A stretch of 47,680 nucleotides of DNA, from assembly GCA_039182715.1 (NCBI GenBank), contig JBCDBY010000002.1, positions 1-47,680 on the forward strand, written 5' to 3'. Below the pieces are notes generated by a model. That model made no database searches and had not been told where the DNA came from. It saw only the letters and a program-made list of their open reading frames with translations. A program made the translations under genes and the position numbers. How positions within the stretch are numbered: position 1 is the first letter of the stretch; the number at the start of each line of letters is the position of its first letter. Origin of the DNA: JBCDBY01 sp039182715 (GTDB lineage: Bacteria > Planctomycetota > PLA2). This document shows, in pieces, positions 15,844 to 23,539 of the stretch.

Positions 15844-16398
15844 ATGCGTCTTCTGCTTCTCTCGCTTCTCGCGCTCGCGGCGTGCAACGGTGGTGTGCAC
15901 CGCGAAGGCGACCGCATGTTCGTCGCGCGCGGCCTGTTCACCGCGCATCCGATCAAGGGCAATGCCATCGCCTGGAACGGCGAGCGCGACAACGAGTACT
16001 TCGGCGCCGGCGTCGGCAACTACTGGTTCGTCCGCGATCGCGTCGCGCTCGGCGTGCTCGCGTCGGTGTTCAACGTCCAGTACGGCGGCGACAACATCCT
16101 CGTCGGCCAGGTCGAGCTCGCGCACCGCTGGTACCTGTTCGAGCACGAGAAGTTCGCCTACTTCTGGGACTCGCACGCGGGGTTCCTCTATGGCGAGGAC
16201 AACTTCCCCGAGGGCGCGACGCGTCACGAGGCGACGTTCGCCTTCGGTCCCGGCATGGAGATTCCGCTCAGCGAGCGCAACCGGCTGTTGGCGGGCATCC
16301 AGTTCCACCACGCGTCCAATGCGCGGGGCCGTGCGGCCGACGACAACCCGAGTCAGAACGATCTGCGGATCTGGCTGGCTTGGGGCTTCAAGTGGTAG
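15844..16398 (+). CDS. PagL-like lipid A 3-O-deacylase / acyloxyacyl hydrolase family barrel
   Basis: This 184-residue protein has a lipoprotein-type leader (MRLLLLSLLALAACNGG, Cys14). It then shows alternating beta-strand patterns with aromatic ends: YFGAGVGNYWF, VALGVLASVFNVQYGG, AYFWDSHAGFLYGED and a terminal IWLAWGFKW strand. Near the end, GIQFHHASNA matches the H-x-S-N catalytic motif of PagL-type outer-membrane deacylases, with the His and Ser in place. PagL removes the 3-O acyl chain of lipid A, so this enzyme implies LPS remodelling. A lipobox on a PagL-like barrel is unusual. It overlaps the convergent gene by 11 bases. Confidence 0.75.
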   Translation: MRLLLLSLLALAACNGGVHREGDRMFVARGLFTAHPIKGNAIAWNGERDNEYFGAGVGNYWFVRDRVALGVLASVFNVQYGGDNILVGQVELAHRWYLFEHEKFAYFWDSHAGFLYGEDNFPEGATRHEATFAFGPGMEIPLSERNRLLAGIQFHHASNARGRAADDNPSQNDLRIWLAWGFKW

Positions 16399-17641
16399 GC
16401 GCGCGCAGGCTGGCGAGGCCCGCCGCGACGACGGCCGCGAAGAGGGACCACGCGCCCGCCTGAACCCACGCCTCCACGTGCTGCGACATGCCCCACGCCA
16501 GCGCGGGGACTCCGGCAGTCCAGAGCACGAAGCAGGTGATCTGCAGCGCCCGCACCGGCCCCGTGGACGGCGACGCCGGCATCTCCTCGTGGTCGCCGTC
16601 GGCCCCGTCGCGCAACCAGCCGTACATCGGCAACAGGCGCATCGACACCCCGAGAATCGCCTGCCCGAGGAAGCCGAGCAGCACGATCACGCCGTAGGCC
16701 AGCATGCGGTCGGTGAGCAGGGTCTCGGTAAACACGAGCGAGAGGCCGATGCCGATCGCCACCGCCAGGTAGAGCAGCGCCTGCATGGCGTGCAGCATGC
16801 CGATGTCGGGGCGTCGCCGCGCGGGCGGCGCCGGCAGCCGGTTGCGCAGCATGCCGATGACGACTCCGAGGAAGTAGAGCAGGCCGAAGGCGATCGGAAT
16901 CGACGCCCAACGCGCCAGGGAGGGCGCGAAGAGCCACGCGAGCACGGCGCCGATCACGCCGACCTGGATCGGGATGAGGATCCGGAAGGCGTGCCGTTCG
17001 TCCGGTGGCCGCGCGGGCAGGGCGATCGGCAGCATGCGCAGACCGACGCCGATCAGCATGAGCGACGCGAACCCGACCAGCCCGAGGTGCGCGTGGCCGA
17101 AGACGCTCTGGTAGTGCGTCCCCGGCAGAATCGGATAGGTCTTGTTGATCGCCAGCAGCAGCCCGAGGAACGCGGTCCCGGTCAGGTTGCTCCACGCGAT
17201 GGTGATGATCGCCTTGGTGCCGCGCTCGATGGGTGACTCCTTGAGCGCGCGTCGGACACGCCGCAGCAGCCACTCGAAGCAGAGCAGCAGCATGACGCCG
17301 GCGTAGGCGATGCCGGAGTACTCCTCGATCCAGAAGTGCGCCGCCACGCCGCTTGCGCCGATCGCGACAAAGGCGCAGACCCACGCGTCGCCGCGTCCGG
17401 CCGGGAATTCCATGCGCAGCGCGAGCGGGGCCGCGAGGTAGAACGCCCCGATGATCGAGTGCACGATCCAGCCGAGCGTGACCAGATGCACCGCGAAAAC
17501 CGTGTACGGCGTCAGGAAAAAGCCGCTCGCCTTCCCGGGCTCCAGCGCCACCGCCGCGAGCGCGAGCAGCAGCGCCGCGTAGGCCAGTCCGAAGTAGACC
17601 AGCGGCAGGCGGCGGGGAGGCGGACGTCGGCCGGCGGGCAC
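16388..17641 (-). CDS. Multi-pass membrane protein related to haem-copper oxidase subunit I / NnrS-type proteins
   Basis: This 417-residue protein has about twelve hydrophobic helices. Two His-containing motifs recall cbb3-type subunit I and NnrS-like proteins: VHLVTLGWIVHSIIGAFYLA in helix 2 and FGHAHLGLVGFASLMLIGVG around residue 195, plus GMLHAMQALLYLAVAI later. It lacks a clear Cu_B set (no H-P-E-V-Y, no H-H pair), so it is probably not a full oxidase. Many planctomycete genomes carry such single-subunit relatives, perhaps for nitric oxide or haem/copper handling. The start is GTG 17641. The gene ends inside the PagL-like gene. Confidence 0.65.
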   Translation of the reverse strand: MPAGRRPPPRRLPLVYFGLAYAALLLALAAVALEPGKASGFFLTPYTVFAVHLVTLGWIVHSIIGAFYLAAPLALRMEFPAGRGDAWVCAFVAIGASGVAAHFWIEEYSGIAYAGVMLLLCFEWLLRRVRRALKESPIERGTKAIITIAWSNLTGTAFLGLLLAINKTYPILPGTHYQSVFGHAHLGLVGFASLMLIGVGLRMLPIALPARPPDERHAFRILIPIQVGVIGAVLAWLFAPSLARWASIPIAFGLLYFLGVVIGMLRNRLPAPPARRRPDIGMLHAMQALLYLAVAIGIGLSLVFTETLLTDRMLAYGVIVLLGFLGQAILGVSMRLLPMYGWLRDGADGDHEEMPASPSTGPVRALQITCFVLWTAGVPALAWGMSQHVEAWVQAGAWSLFAAVVAAGLASLRAPTT

Positions 17642-17786
17642 GGCTCGTCATTCTCGGCGCAGGAGGTCCCCAATCCCAGGGATCCGGTGTTGCGAAATCT
17701 CACCATCCGACCGCCTCAGAACCGGCCGGTGGGAAGGGTTCCGGCGCGGATCTCCCTCGCGAACTCCTACACTGCCGGGACTTTCC

Positions 17787-18614
17787 GTGACGGGCAACGG
17801 GAACAGCTACCACTCCATTTTCATCCCTTCCGACTTCAGCGACGCGAGCGAGCGCGCGCTGGCGCACGCGTTGGCCATGGCGGTGGTCTGGCAGTCGGAG
17901 CTCTGCCTGCTGCATGCCGGCGGCGACGCGTTCTCGGACGAGGAGTGGGAGAACGCGCCCTCGGTGCGCGGCATGCTCGCCGAATGGGGGTTCCTCGAGC
18001 GCAACGCGACGCGCCAGGCGATCTTCGACGAGCTGCGGGTGCGCGTGCGCAAGGTCGAGTCGCGCGGCCGTCCGCCGCTGGACGCGACCCTCGAATTCCT
18101 GCGCCGTTCGCCGACCGAACTGATCGTCCTGGCGACCGGCGCGCGTCGCGGGCTGCTCCGCATGATGCACCGATCCGTCGCCGAGGCAATCGGGCGACAG
18201 GTGGCGGTGCCGGTTCTCTACGTGCCGGCGTCGTCCCGGGGATTCATCGCGACGCAGGCCGGGACCAGTTCCCTGCGTCGCGTCACGGTCGCCGTGCAAC
18301 CGGGGGACGACGTCGACGAAGCGTGGGCGGCCGTGGCGCGGCTGCAGCCGCTGACCGCGGGTGCACGACTGGAGGCGGAGTGGCTGCGACTCGGCGATGA
18401 TGCGCCGGAACTCCGTGCGCCCCAATTCGAGCGGATCGCGTGGACTGCGCGGCGCGCGTGCGAAAGGCGCCCGCTGCGGGCGATCCTCGAGTCGTCCCCC
18501 GACCTGGTCGTCATCACCGCGCACCCCGCGCCCGGAACCGACGCGAGCACCGCCGAAGATTTGATTCGACGCGGCGCTTGCCCCGTCCTTTCCTTGCCTG
18601 CGCCCCGCCAATAG
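17787..18614 (+). CDS. Universal stress protein (tandem Usp domains)
   Basis: The 275-residue protein starts with GTG. The first Usp domain runs from HSIFIPSDFSDASERALAHA to VLYVPASSRG (about residues 9-150) and includes TELIVLATGARRGLLRMMHRSVAEAI. That segment contains a degenerate version of the G-x2-G-x9-G-(S/T) ATP-binding pattern. A second, weaker copy (RRVTVAVQPGDDVDEAWAAV...CPVLSLPAP) completes a tandem pair. Usp proteins bind ATP or respond to energy and redox stress; this one immediately precedes the terminal oxidase operon. A terminator-like hairpin lies between it and that operon. Confidence 0.88.
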   Translation: MTGNGNSYHSIFIPSDFSDASERALAHALAMAVVWQSELCLLHAGGDAFSDEEWENAPSVRGMLAEWGFLERNATRQAIFDELRVRVRKVESRGRPPLDATLEFLRRSPTELIVLATGARRGLLRMMHRSVAEAIGRQVAVPVLYVPASSRGFIATQAGTSSLRRVTVAVQPGDDVDEAWAAVARLQPLTAGARLEAEWLRLGDDAPELRAPQFERIAWTARRACERRPLRAILESSPDLVVITAHPAPGTDASTAEDLIRRGACPVLSLPAPRQ

Positions 18615-18632
18615 GGGACCATTTTGGTCCTC

Positions 18633-18659
18633 GAAAAGCCGCCCACCGGGCGGATTTTC
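18633..18659 (+). terminator. Rho-independent-type terminator after the Usp gene
   Basis: A GC stem, CCGCCC with GGGCGG around loop ACC, is flanked by GAAAA on the left and TTTTC on the right. The stem therefore extends across one mismatch and ends in a short T run. It lies about 20 bases after the Usp stop and 65 bases before the cupredoxin start, where the oxidase operon promoter should be. Confidence 0.65.
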
Positions 18660-18724
18660 CGGCGACGAGAAAGTGGACGGTCCCCCTCGCGCCGGAGTAC
18701 AACCAGACCGATCGCATAGGAGAA

Positions 18725-19534
18725 ATGAACGTGCTTCGAATTGCTCTCTGTCTCGCCCTGTCCTGCTTCGTGATCGCCTGCGGCGGTTCCGAAGAGCCGA
18801 AGAAGACCGCCCCCGCGCCCGCCGCGGACGACGGTGGTTCCGAGGAGGAGTCGTTCGGTCGTCAGACCTACTCCGCCGACAAGGGCAGCGCCACCGTGTC
18901 CGGCACCGTGAAGTGGAGCGGCAAGGCGCCCAACCGTCGCCCGCTCGACATGGGCTCCGACAAGTTCTGCGAGAAGTGCTACGAGGGCCAGGAGGCCCCG
19001 CGCTCGATGTCCGCCGTCGTTGGTGCCAACGGCGAGTTCGCGAACATCTTCGTCTATGTCAAGAACAGCGGCGACATGAAGAACTGGAAGTTCCCGAAGG
19101 GTTCGTCCACGCGCGTGATCGACCAGGTCAAGTGCATGTACACGCCGTACCTGATCGGCGTGCAGACCGGCGACACGCTCGAGATCCGCAACAGCGACCA
19201 GACGCTGCACAACATCCACGCCACGAAGGATGGCAACGACTGGTTCAACAAGGCGCAGCCGGCCGGCTCCGACGCCTACACGACGACCGTCACCGAGGCG
19301 GGCATGTTCACGCTCAAGTGCGACGTGCACAGCTGGATGAAGTCGTTCATCTGCGTCGTCGACAACCCCTTCTTCGCCGTGACCGGCGAGGACGGCAAGT
19401 TCTCCATCCCGAGCCTGCCCGCCGGCAGCTACACGCTCGTCGCCTGGGACAGCCGCAAGGGCAAGGAGATGACCAAGGACTTCACCGTCTCCGACGGTGG
19501 CTCCGCCACGGTCGATTTCGAGTTCAGCAAATAG
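18725..19534 (+). CDS. Cupredoxin-like lipoprotein with carboxypeptidase-regulatory-like domain
   Basis: This 269-residue lipoprotein (lipobox VIAC, Cys19) has an acidic linker followed by a domain with FCEKC (82-85). A cupredoxin-like part carries the type-1 copper ligand pattern: LHNIH (162-165), then KCDVHSWM with Cys199, His202 and Met205. The C-terminus (about 218-269) is a carboxypeptidase-regulatory-like beta domain (DGKFSIPSLPAGSYTLVAWD). It heads the oxidase operon, seven bases before coxB. Because CoxB here has no fused cytochrome c domain, this blue-copper protein is a plausible electron donor or copper carrier for the oxidase; that is inference. AGGAGA stands close before the ATG. 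Confidence 0.82.
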   Translation: MNVLRIALCLALSCFVIACGGSEEPKKTAPAPAADDGGSEEESFGRQTYSADKGSATVSGTVKWSGKAPNRRPLDMGSDKFCEKCYEGQEAPRSMSAVVGANGEFANIFVYVKNSGDMKNWKFPKGSSTRVIDQVKCMYTPYLIGVQTGDTLEIRNSDQTLHNIHATKDGNDWFNKAQPAGSDAYTTTVTEAGMFTLKCDVHSWMKSFICVVDNPFFAVTGEDGKFSIPSLPAGSYTLVAWDSRKGKEMTKDFTVSDGGSATVDFEFSK

Positions 19535-19541
19535 GAGCCTG

Positions 19542-20354
19542 ATGGAACCGCGAAGCCGCCCCCGCATCATCCTCGGTCTGGTCGCCTTCTTCGGCCTGAT
19601 CACCCTCTTCACCGTCGGGCTGTTCATGCTGCCCTGGCGGTCCGAGGTCGCCTCCGATGAGGGGGGCGGCATCGACGCGGTCATCACCTATCTGCTCGTG
19701 GCGACGGGCGCCCTCGTGGTGCTCGGGCACTACGTGCTCATCCGCTTCCTCTGGAACGGCAACGGCGAGAAGGGGTACACCCGGCCGACGCCCAAGGTGG
19801 AGTGGATGTGGGGCATCATCCCCGTCGTCATCATGATGATCCTCTCCGAGGCGGGCGTGCTGGTCGTCGGCGCGCCCACCTGGAAGAAGCTCTACGTCGA
19901 TCGCGCCGAGAACCCGGTGCAGATCGAGGTCGTCGGCAAGCAGTTCCAGTGGTACGTGCGCTACCCCGGCAAGGACGGCGTGTACGGCGACTACGACTTC
20001 GAGGAGATCGACGGCGCCGACAATCCGCTCGGCCTGCTCGACGACAGCGACGCCGCGGTCGACGACATCGTCACCTCCAAGCTGCGGCTGCCGCTGGGTC
20101 GACCGGTGCAGATCCGCATGCGCACGCACGACGTCATCCACAGCTTCTTCGTGCCGGACTTCCGCGTGAAGCAGGATCTCATTCCGGGCTTCCCGACCGA
20201 GATCCGTTTCACGCCGACGAAGCTGGGCGAGTACGAACTCGCCTGCTCCGAGCTGTGCGGCCTGGCGCACTACCGCATGAAGGCTCCCGTGCTGGTGATG
20301 GAGCCCGAGGCGTTCGACAAGTGGTTGGCCGCGCAGCGCGGTTACTTCGAGTAG
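19542..20354 (+). CDS. coxB: Cytochrome c oxidase subunit II
   Basis: The 270-residue protein has two N-terminal membrane helices (residues 8-30 and 46-70) and a periplasmic cupredoxin domain. The full Cu_A ligand set is visible: His200 (DVIHSFFVPDFRVKQDLIPG), Cys235, Glu237, Cys239, His243 and Met246 in CSELCGLAHYRM. The aromatic electron-entry patch reads FQWYV (135-139). The protein ends at RGYFE with no cytochrome c domain, so the electron donor must be separate. The start is ATG 19542 with AGGAG at 19533-19537. The gene belongs to the operon running from 18725 to 23748. Confidence 0.96.
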   Translation: MEPRSRPRIILGLVAFFGLITLFTVGLFMLPWRSEVASDEGGGIDAVITYLLVATGALVVLGHYVLIRFLWNGNGEKGYTRPTPKVEWMWGIIPVVIMMILSEAGVLVVGAPTWKKLYVDRAENPVQIEVVGKQFQWYVRYPGKDGVYGDYDFEEIDGADNPLGLLDDSDAAVDDIVTSKLRLPLGRPVQIRMRTHDVIHSFFVPDFRVKQDLIPGFPTEIRFTPTKLGEYELACSELCGLAHYRMKAPVLVMEPEAFDKWLAAQRGYFE

Positions 20355-20366
20355 GAAGGCAACGGC

Positions 20367-22094
20367 ATGCACGAACCCATGCACGAGGCGCCGCACGCGG
20401 CCCCGACCACCTTCATCGGCAAGTACATCTTCAGCTTCGACCACAAGGTCATCGGCATTCAGTACCTCCTCACGGCGATCCTCATGGCCGTCGTGGGCGG
20501 GCTGTTGTCGCTGATGATCCGCCTGCAGCTCCAGCACCCCGAGATGCAGCTGCTCGGCCCGCCCGAGGCCTACCTCGCCTGGGTCACCATGCACGGGACC
20601 ATCATGGTCTTCTTCGTGGTGTCGCTGGCGATCAGCGGGTTCGCGAACTTCCTGATCCCACTGCAGCTCGGCGCGCGCGACATGGCCTACCCGATGCTCA
20701 ACATGTTGAGCTACTGGACCATCGTTCCGTCGGTGCTGCTGATGCTCGCCTCGTTCTTCGTGCCGGGCGGCGCGGCGGCCGCGGGCTGGACCATGTATCC
20801 GCCGCTTTCGGCGGTCCCCGAGGCGGTGCCCGGCTCCGGCCTCGGCACGACGTTCTGGCTGCTCGGCATGGCGCTCTTCATCGCGTCGTTCACGATGGGC
20901 GGCCTCAACTTCCTGACCACGATCGTCAACTGCCGCACCAAGGGCATGACGATGTGGCGCATGCCCATCGCGGTCTGGGGCTTCTTCATCGCGACGGTGC
21001 TCGGCCTGCTGGCGTTCCCGCCGCTGACGGCCGCCGCGCTGATGCTGCTCTTCGATCGCCACGGCGGCACGAGCTTCTTCGTCACCGAGATGGTGGTCAA
21101 CGACCAGGTGCTCCTGCCGGGCGCCGAGGGCACGCCGCTGCTCTTCCAGCACCTCTTCTGGTTCCTCGGCCACCCCGAGGTCTACGTGCTGGTGCTGCCG
21201 TGCGTGCTGATGACCATGGAGATCATCCCGGTCTTCACGCGCCGCCCGATGTTCGGCTACCGCCCGAGCGTCTGGGCGCTCTTCGTGATCGGGTTCCTGA
21301 GCATGATCGTGTGGGGTCACCACATGTTCGTGACCGGCATGAACCCGTACATCGGCGAGTACTTCTCGATCGCGACGGTGATCATCACGGCGCCCTTCGC
21401 GATCCTCGGCGTGAACCTGCTCGCCAGCCTCTGGCGCGCGAAGATCAAGCCCGCGGTGCCGATGCTCTTCGCGCTCGCGGTCATCTCCGCGGTCGGCTTC
21501 GGCGGCTTCGGCGGCCTGTTCCTGGGAACGGTGGTCTCCGATATCTACTTCCACGAGACCTACTTCGTGGTCGGCCACTTCCACCTCATGATCGGCACGG
21601 TCACGTTGCTGAGCCTCTTCGGCGCCCTCTACTTCTGGTACCCGAAGATGTTCGGCCGCCGCATGAGCGAGAAGCTCGGCCGGATCCACTTCTGGTTCAC
21701 CGCGGTGCCGATGATCACGATCTTCATCCTGATGCACATGCAGGGTCTCGGCGGCATGCTGCGCCGCACCTACGACCCCGGCGCCTACGACTACAACGCC
21801 GGCGCCAACATGATGCTGCGCTTCCCGATCACGGCGATGGCGTTCATCCTCTTCCTGGCGCAGTTCGTCTTCTTCTGGAACTTCTTCCGCAGCCTCAAGA
21901 ACGGGGAAGAGGTCGGCGAGAACCCGTGGGACGCGACCACGCTGGAGTGGACGACGCCCTCGCCCGCCGGCCACGGCAACTGGCCGGGCGCGCTGCCCGT
22001 CGTCGAGCACGACCCGTACGAGTACGACGGCGACGACTTCACGCCGCAGGGCAGGGTGGTCGAGACGGCTTCGGAGGAGGGCGGCAACGCGTGA
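20367..22094 (+). CDS. coxA: Cytochrome c oxidase subunit I
   Basis: The 575-residue haem-copper oxidase core has about twelve helices. Haem a ligands are His76 and His406, the haem a3 ligand is His404, and the Cu_B ligands are His269, His318 and His319. The His-Tyr cross-link motif HPEVY (269-273) includes Glu271, equivalent to the D-channel glutamate of A1 oxidases. Asp105 in GARDMAYP matches the D-channel entry. By ungapped alignment from the HH pair, the position of the K-channel lysine is Leu347 and the nearby threonine is Phe344, which is unusual. The C-terminal tail is long and acidic. The stop overlaps the next gene (GTGA). Confidence 0.96.
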   Translation: MHEPMHEAPHAAPTTFIGKYIFSFDHKVIGIQYLLTAILMAVVGGLLSLMIRLQLQHPEMQLLGPPEAYLAWVTMHGTIMVFFVVSLAISGFANFLIPLQLGARDMAYPMLNMLSYWTIVPSVLLMLASFFVPGGAAAAGWTMYPPLSAVPEAVPGSGLGTTFWLLGMALFIASFTMGGLNFLTTIVNCRTKGMTMWRMPIAVWGFFIATVLGLLAFPPLTAAALMLLFDRHGGTSFFVTEMVVNDQVLLPGAEGTPLLFQHLFWFLGHPEVYVLVLPCVLMTMEIIPVFTRRPMFGYRPSVWALFVIGFLSMIVWGHHMFVTGMNPYIGEYFSIATVIITAPFAILGVNLLASLWRAKIKPAVPMLFALAVISAVGFGGFGGLFLGTVVSDIYFHETYFVVGHFHLMIGTVTLLSLFGALYFWYPKMFGRRMSEKLGRIHFWFTAVPMITIFILMHMQGLGGMLRRTYDPGAYDYNAGANMMLRFPITAMAFILFLAQFVFFWNFFRSLKNGEEVGENPWDATTLEWTTPSPAGHGNWPGALPVVEHDPYEYDGDDFTPQGRVVETASEEGGNA

Positions 22095-22597
22095 GCCTCT
22101 CCGTCCAGCAGCGGGCCGCGTGCAACCGCACGCTCACCATGGCGGTCATCGTGACGGTCGTCATGCTCTTCACGGGGTTCGCCGCGGCGTACCTCGAACG
22201 TTCGCATACCACGGACGTGTGGCAGCGCATCGAGCTGCCGTCCGTTCTCGTCTGGAACACCGGCGTGCTGGTGCTCAGCAGCGTCGTGCTCGAGTGGGCG
22301 CGGCGTCGCGGTCGCACCGACGGCATCGCCTGGGCGACCGGACTGGGCGTGCTGTTCCTCGCGGGCCAGATCTGGTCCTGGGTCGAGCTGCGCGAGCAGG
22401 GGGTGATGGTCGCCTCCCACGCCCACGCGTCCTTCTTCTACATGTTGAGCGGCGTCCATGCGCTGCACCTGATCGGAGGGCTTTGCGCCCTCTGGGCCGC
22501 GCGCCGGAAGCGCCGCATCCTTCCGTTCGCCGCGGGTTTCTGGCACGTGATGGCCGGCGTCTGGATCTACGTCCTCGTCGTGCTGACCGTTCTTTGA
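22091..22597 (+). CDS. Short subunit III-like protein of the haem-copper oxidase
   Basis: The GTG start overlaps the coxA stop by four bases. The 168-residue membrane protein has about five helices (VIVTVVMLFTGFAAAYLE, then IELPSVLVWNTGVLVLSSVV). It ends with the subunit III signature SGVHALHLIGGLCALWA and GFWHVMAGVWIYVLVVLTVL, containing conserved His residues. It lacks the first two helices of full-length CoxC. A second, different subunit III gene follows at 22620. Subunit III stabilises the oxidase and feeds protons to the D channel. Confidence 0.85.
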   Translation: MSLSVQQRAACNRTLTMAVIVTVVMLFTGFAAAYLERSHTTDVWQRIELPSVLVWNTGVLVLSSVVLEWARRRGRTDGIAWATGLGVLFLAGQIWSWVELREQGVMVASHAHASFFYMLSGVHALHLIGGLCALWAARRKRRILPFAAGFWHVMAGVWIYVLVVLTVL

Positions 22598-22619
22598 TGA
22601 TCTTCTCGGGGAGAGCCGC

Positions 22620-23252
22620 ATGAGTCTGACCGCACAGACGTCGTTCACGCCGGAGCGCTGGCAGGGAGGCCTCAGCCCCTACAACCAGACCTGGCAGAAG
22701 CTGATGATGTGGATGTTCATCGTCGGCGATGCGCTGCTCTTCGGCGGCTTTCTCGCGGCCTACGGCTTCACCCGCCACGGCGCGGGCGACGCGTGGCCGG
22801 TGGTGCTGGGCGAAGGCGGCCTCTTCAGCACCGGCCTGCTCACGACGATGACCTTCGTGCTCATCACGAGCAGCGCCTTCATGGCGTGCGCGGTGTCCGC
22901 CGCGAAGGCAAACAACCGCGCCGAGACGGTGAAATGGACCTTCCTCACGCTGGCCGGCGGCGTGGTCTTCCTCGGCATGCAGGTCTACGAGTGGAGCCAC
23001 TTCATCGGGCAGGGCGCGCGCCCGTGGTTCACGCCGGGCGGCGCGGATCCGGGGTTCGCCGCCTACTTCTTCCTGATCACCGGCTTCCACGGCACGCACG
23101 TGCTCATCGGGCTCATCGTGCTGCTGGTCACCGCGCTCAACGCGAAGCGCCGTCCGGAGCTCAATCCGAACGGCGTCGAGGTCGCGGGCCTCTACTGGCA
23201 CTTCGTCGACCTCGTCTGGGTCTTCATCTTCGGCTGCTTCTACCTGCTCTAA
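22620..23252 (+). CDS. coxC: Cytochrome c oxidase subunit III
   Basis: The 210-residue protein has five helices: LMMWMFIVGDALLFGGFLAA, GLLTTMTFVLITSSAFMACA, the TLAGGVVFLGMQVYEWSHFI segment carrying the conserved Glu, FLITGFHGTHVLIGLIVLLV, and the terminal GLYWHFVDLVWVFIFGCFYL. This matches bacterial short-form CoxC. It lies 22 bases after the first subunit III-like gene, with GGGGAGAG as ribosome-binding site. The two proteins are clearly not duplicates of one another at the sequence level and may both be in the complex. Confidence 0.92.
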   Translation: MSLTAQTSFTPERWQGGLSPYNQTWQKLMMWMFIVGDALLFGGFLAAYGFTRHGAGDAWPVVLGEGGLFSTGLLTTMTFVLITSSAFMACAVSAAKANNRAETVKWTFLTLAGGVVFLGMQVYEWSHFIGQGARPWFTPGGADPGFAAYFFLITGFHGTHVLIGLIVLLVTALNAKRRPELNPNGVEVAGLYWHFVDLVWVFIFGCFYLL

Positions 23253-23254
23253 CC

Positions 23255-23539
23255 ATGGACGCCACGATGGACGCCACCGCAACCGCTTCCGCCCCGAACT
23301 ACAAGAAGATCTGGAAGGCGTGGGCCGCGCTGCTGGTCATCACGGTCGCCATGGTCTTCCTGCCGCACAACCTCTGGACGATCATGATCGGCATCCTGTT
23401 CAAGGTCGTGATCATCGCCGGCATCTTCATGGACCTGAAGGACGAGACGCTTGACTTCGTGATGATCGTCGGGTTCAACGTGCTCTTCTTCGCCATCCTG
23501 CTCTACGCGCTGATGGTGCCCGACGGGCTGGTGATGTGA
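23255..23539 (+). CDS. Cytochrome c oxidase subunit IV-type (CoxD/CyoD-like) protein
   Basis: The 94-residue protein starts two bases after the subunit III stop. Three short hydrophobic helices follow a Thr/Ala-rich start: AWAALLVITVAMVFLP, WTIMIGILFKVVIIAGIFMDLKD and FVMIVGFNVLFFAILLYALMV. The pattern, including the FKVVIIAGIFMDLK segment, matches the prokaryotic subunit IV family. Its stop overlaps the next ATG by one base (TGATG), so the small membrane protein downstream is coupled to it. Confidence 0.85.
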   Translation: MDATMDATATASAPNYKKIWKAWAALLVITVAMVFLPHNLWTIMIGILFKVVIIAGIFMDLKDETLDFVMIVGFNVLFFAILLYALMVPDGLVM

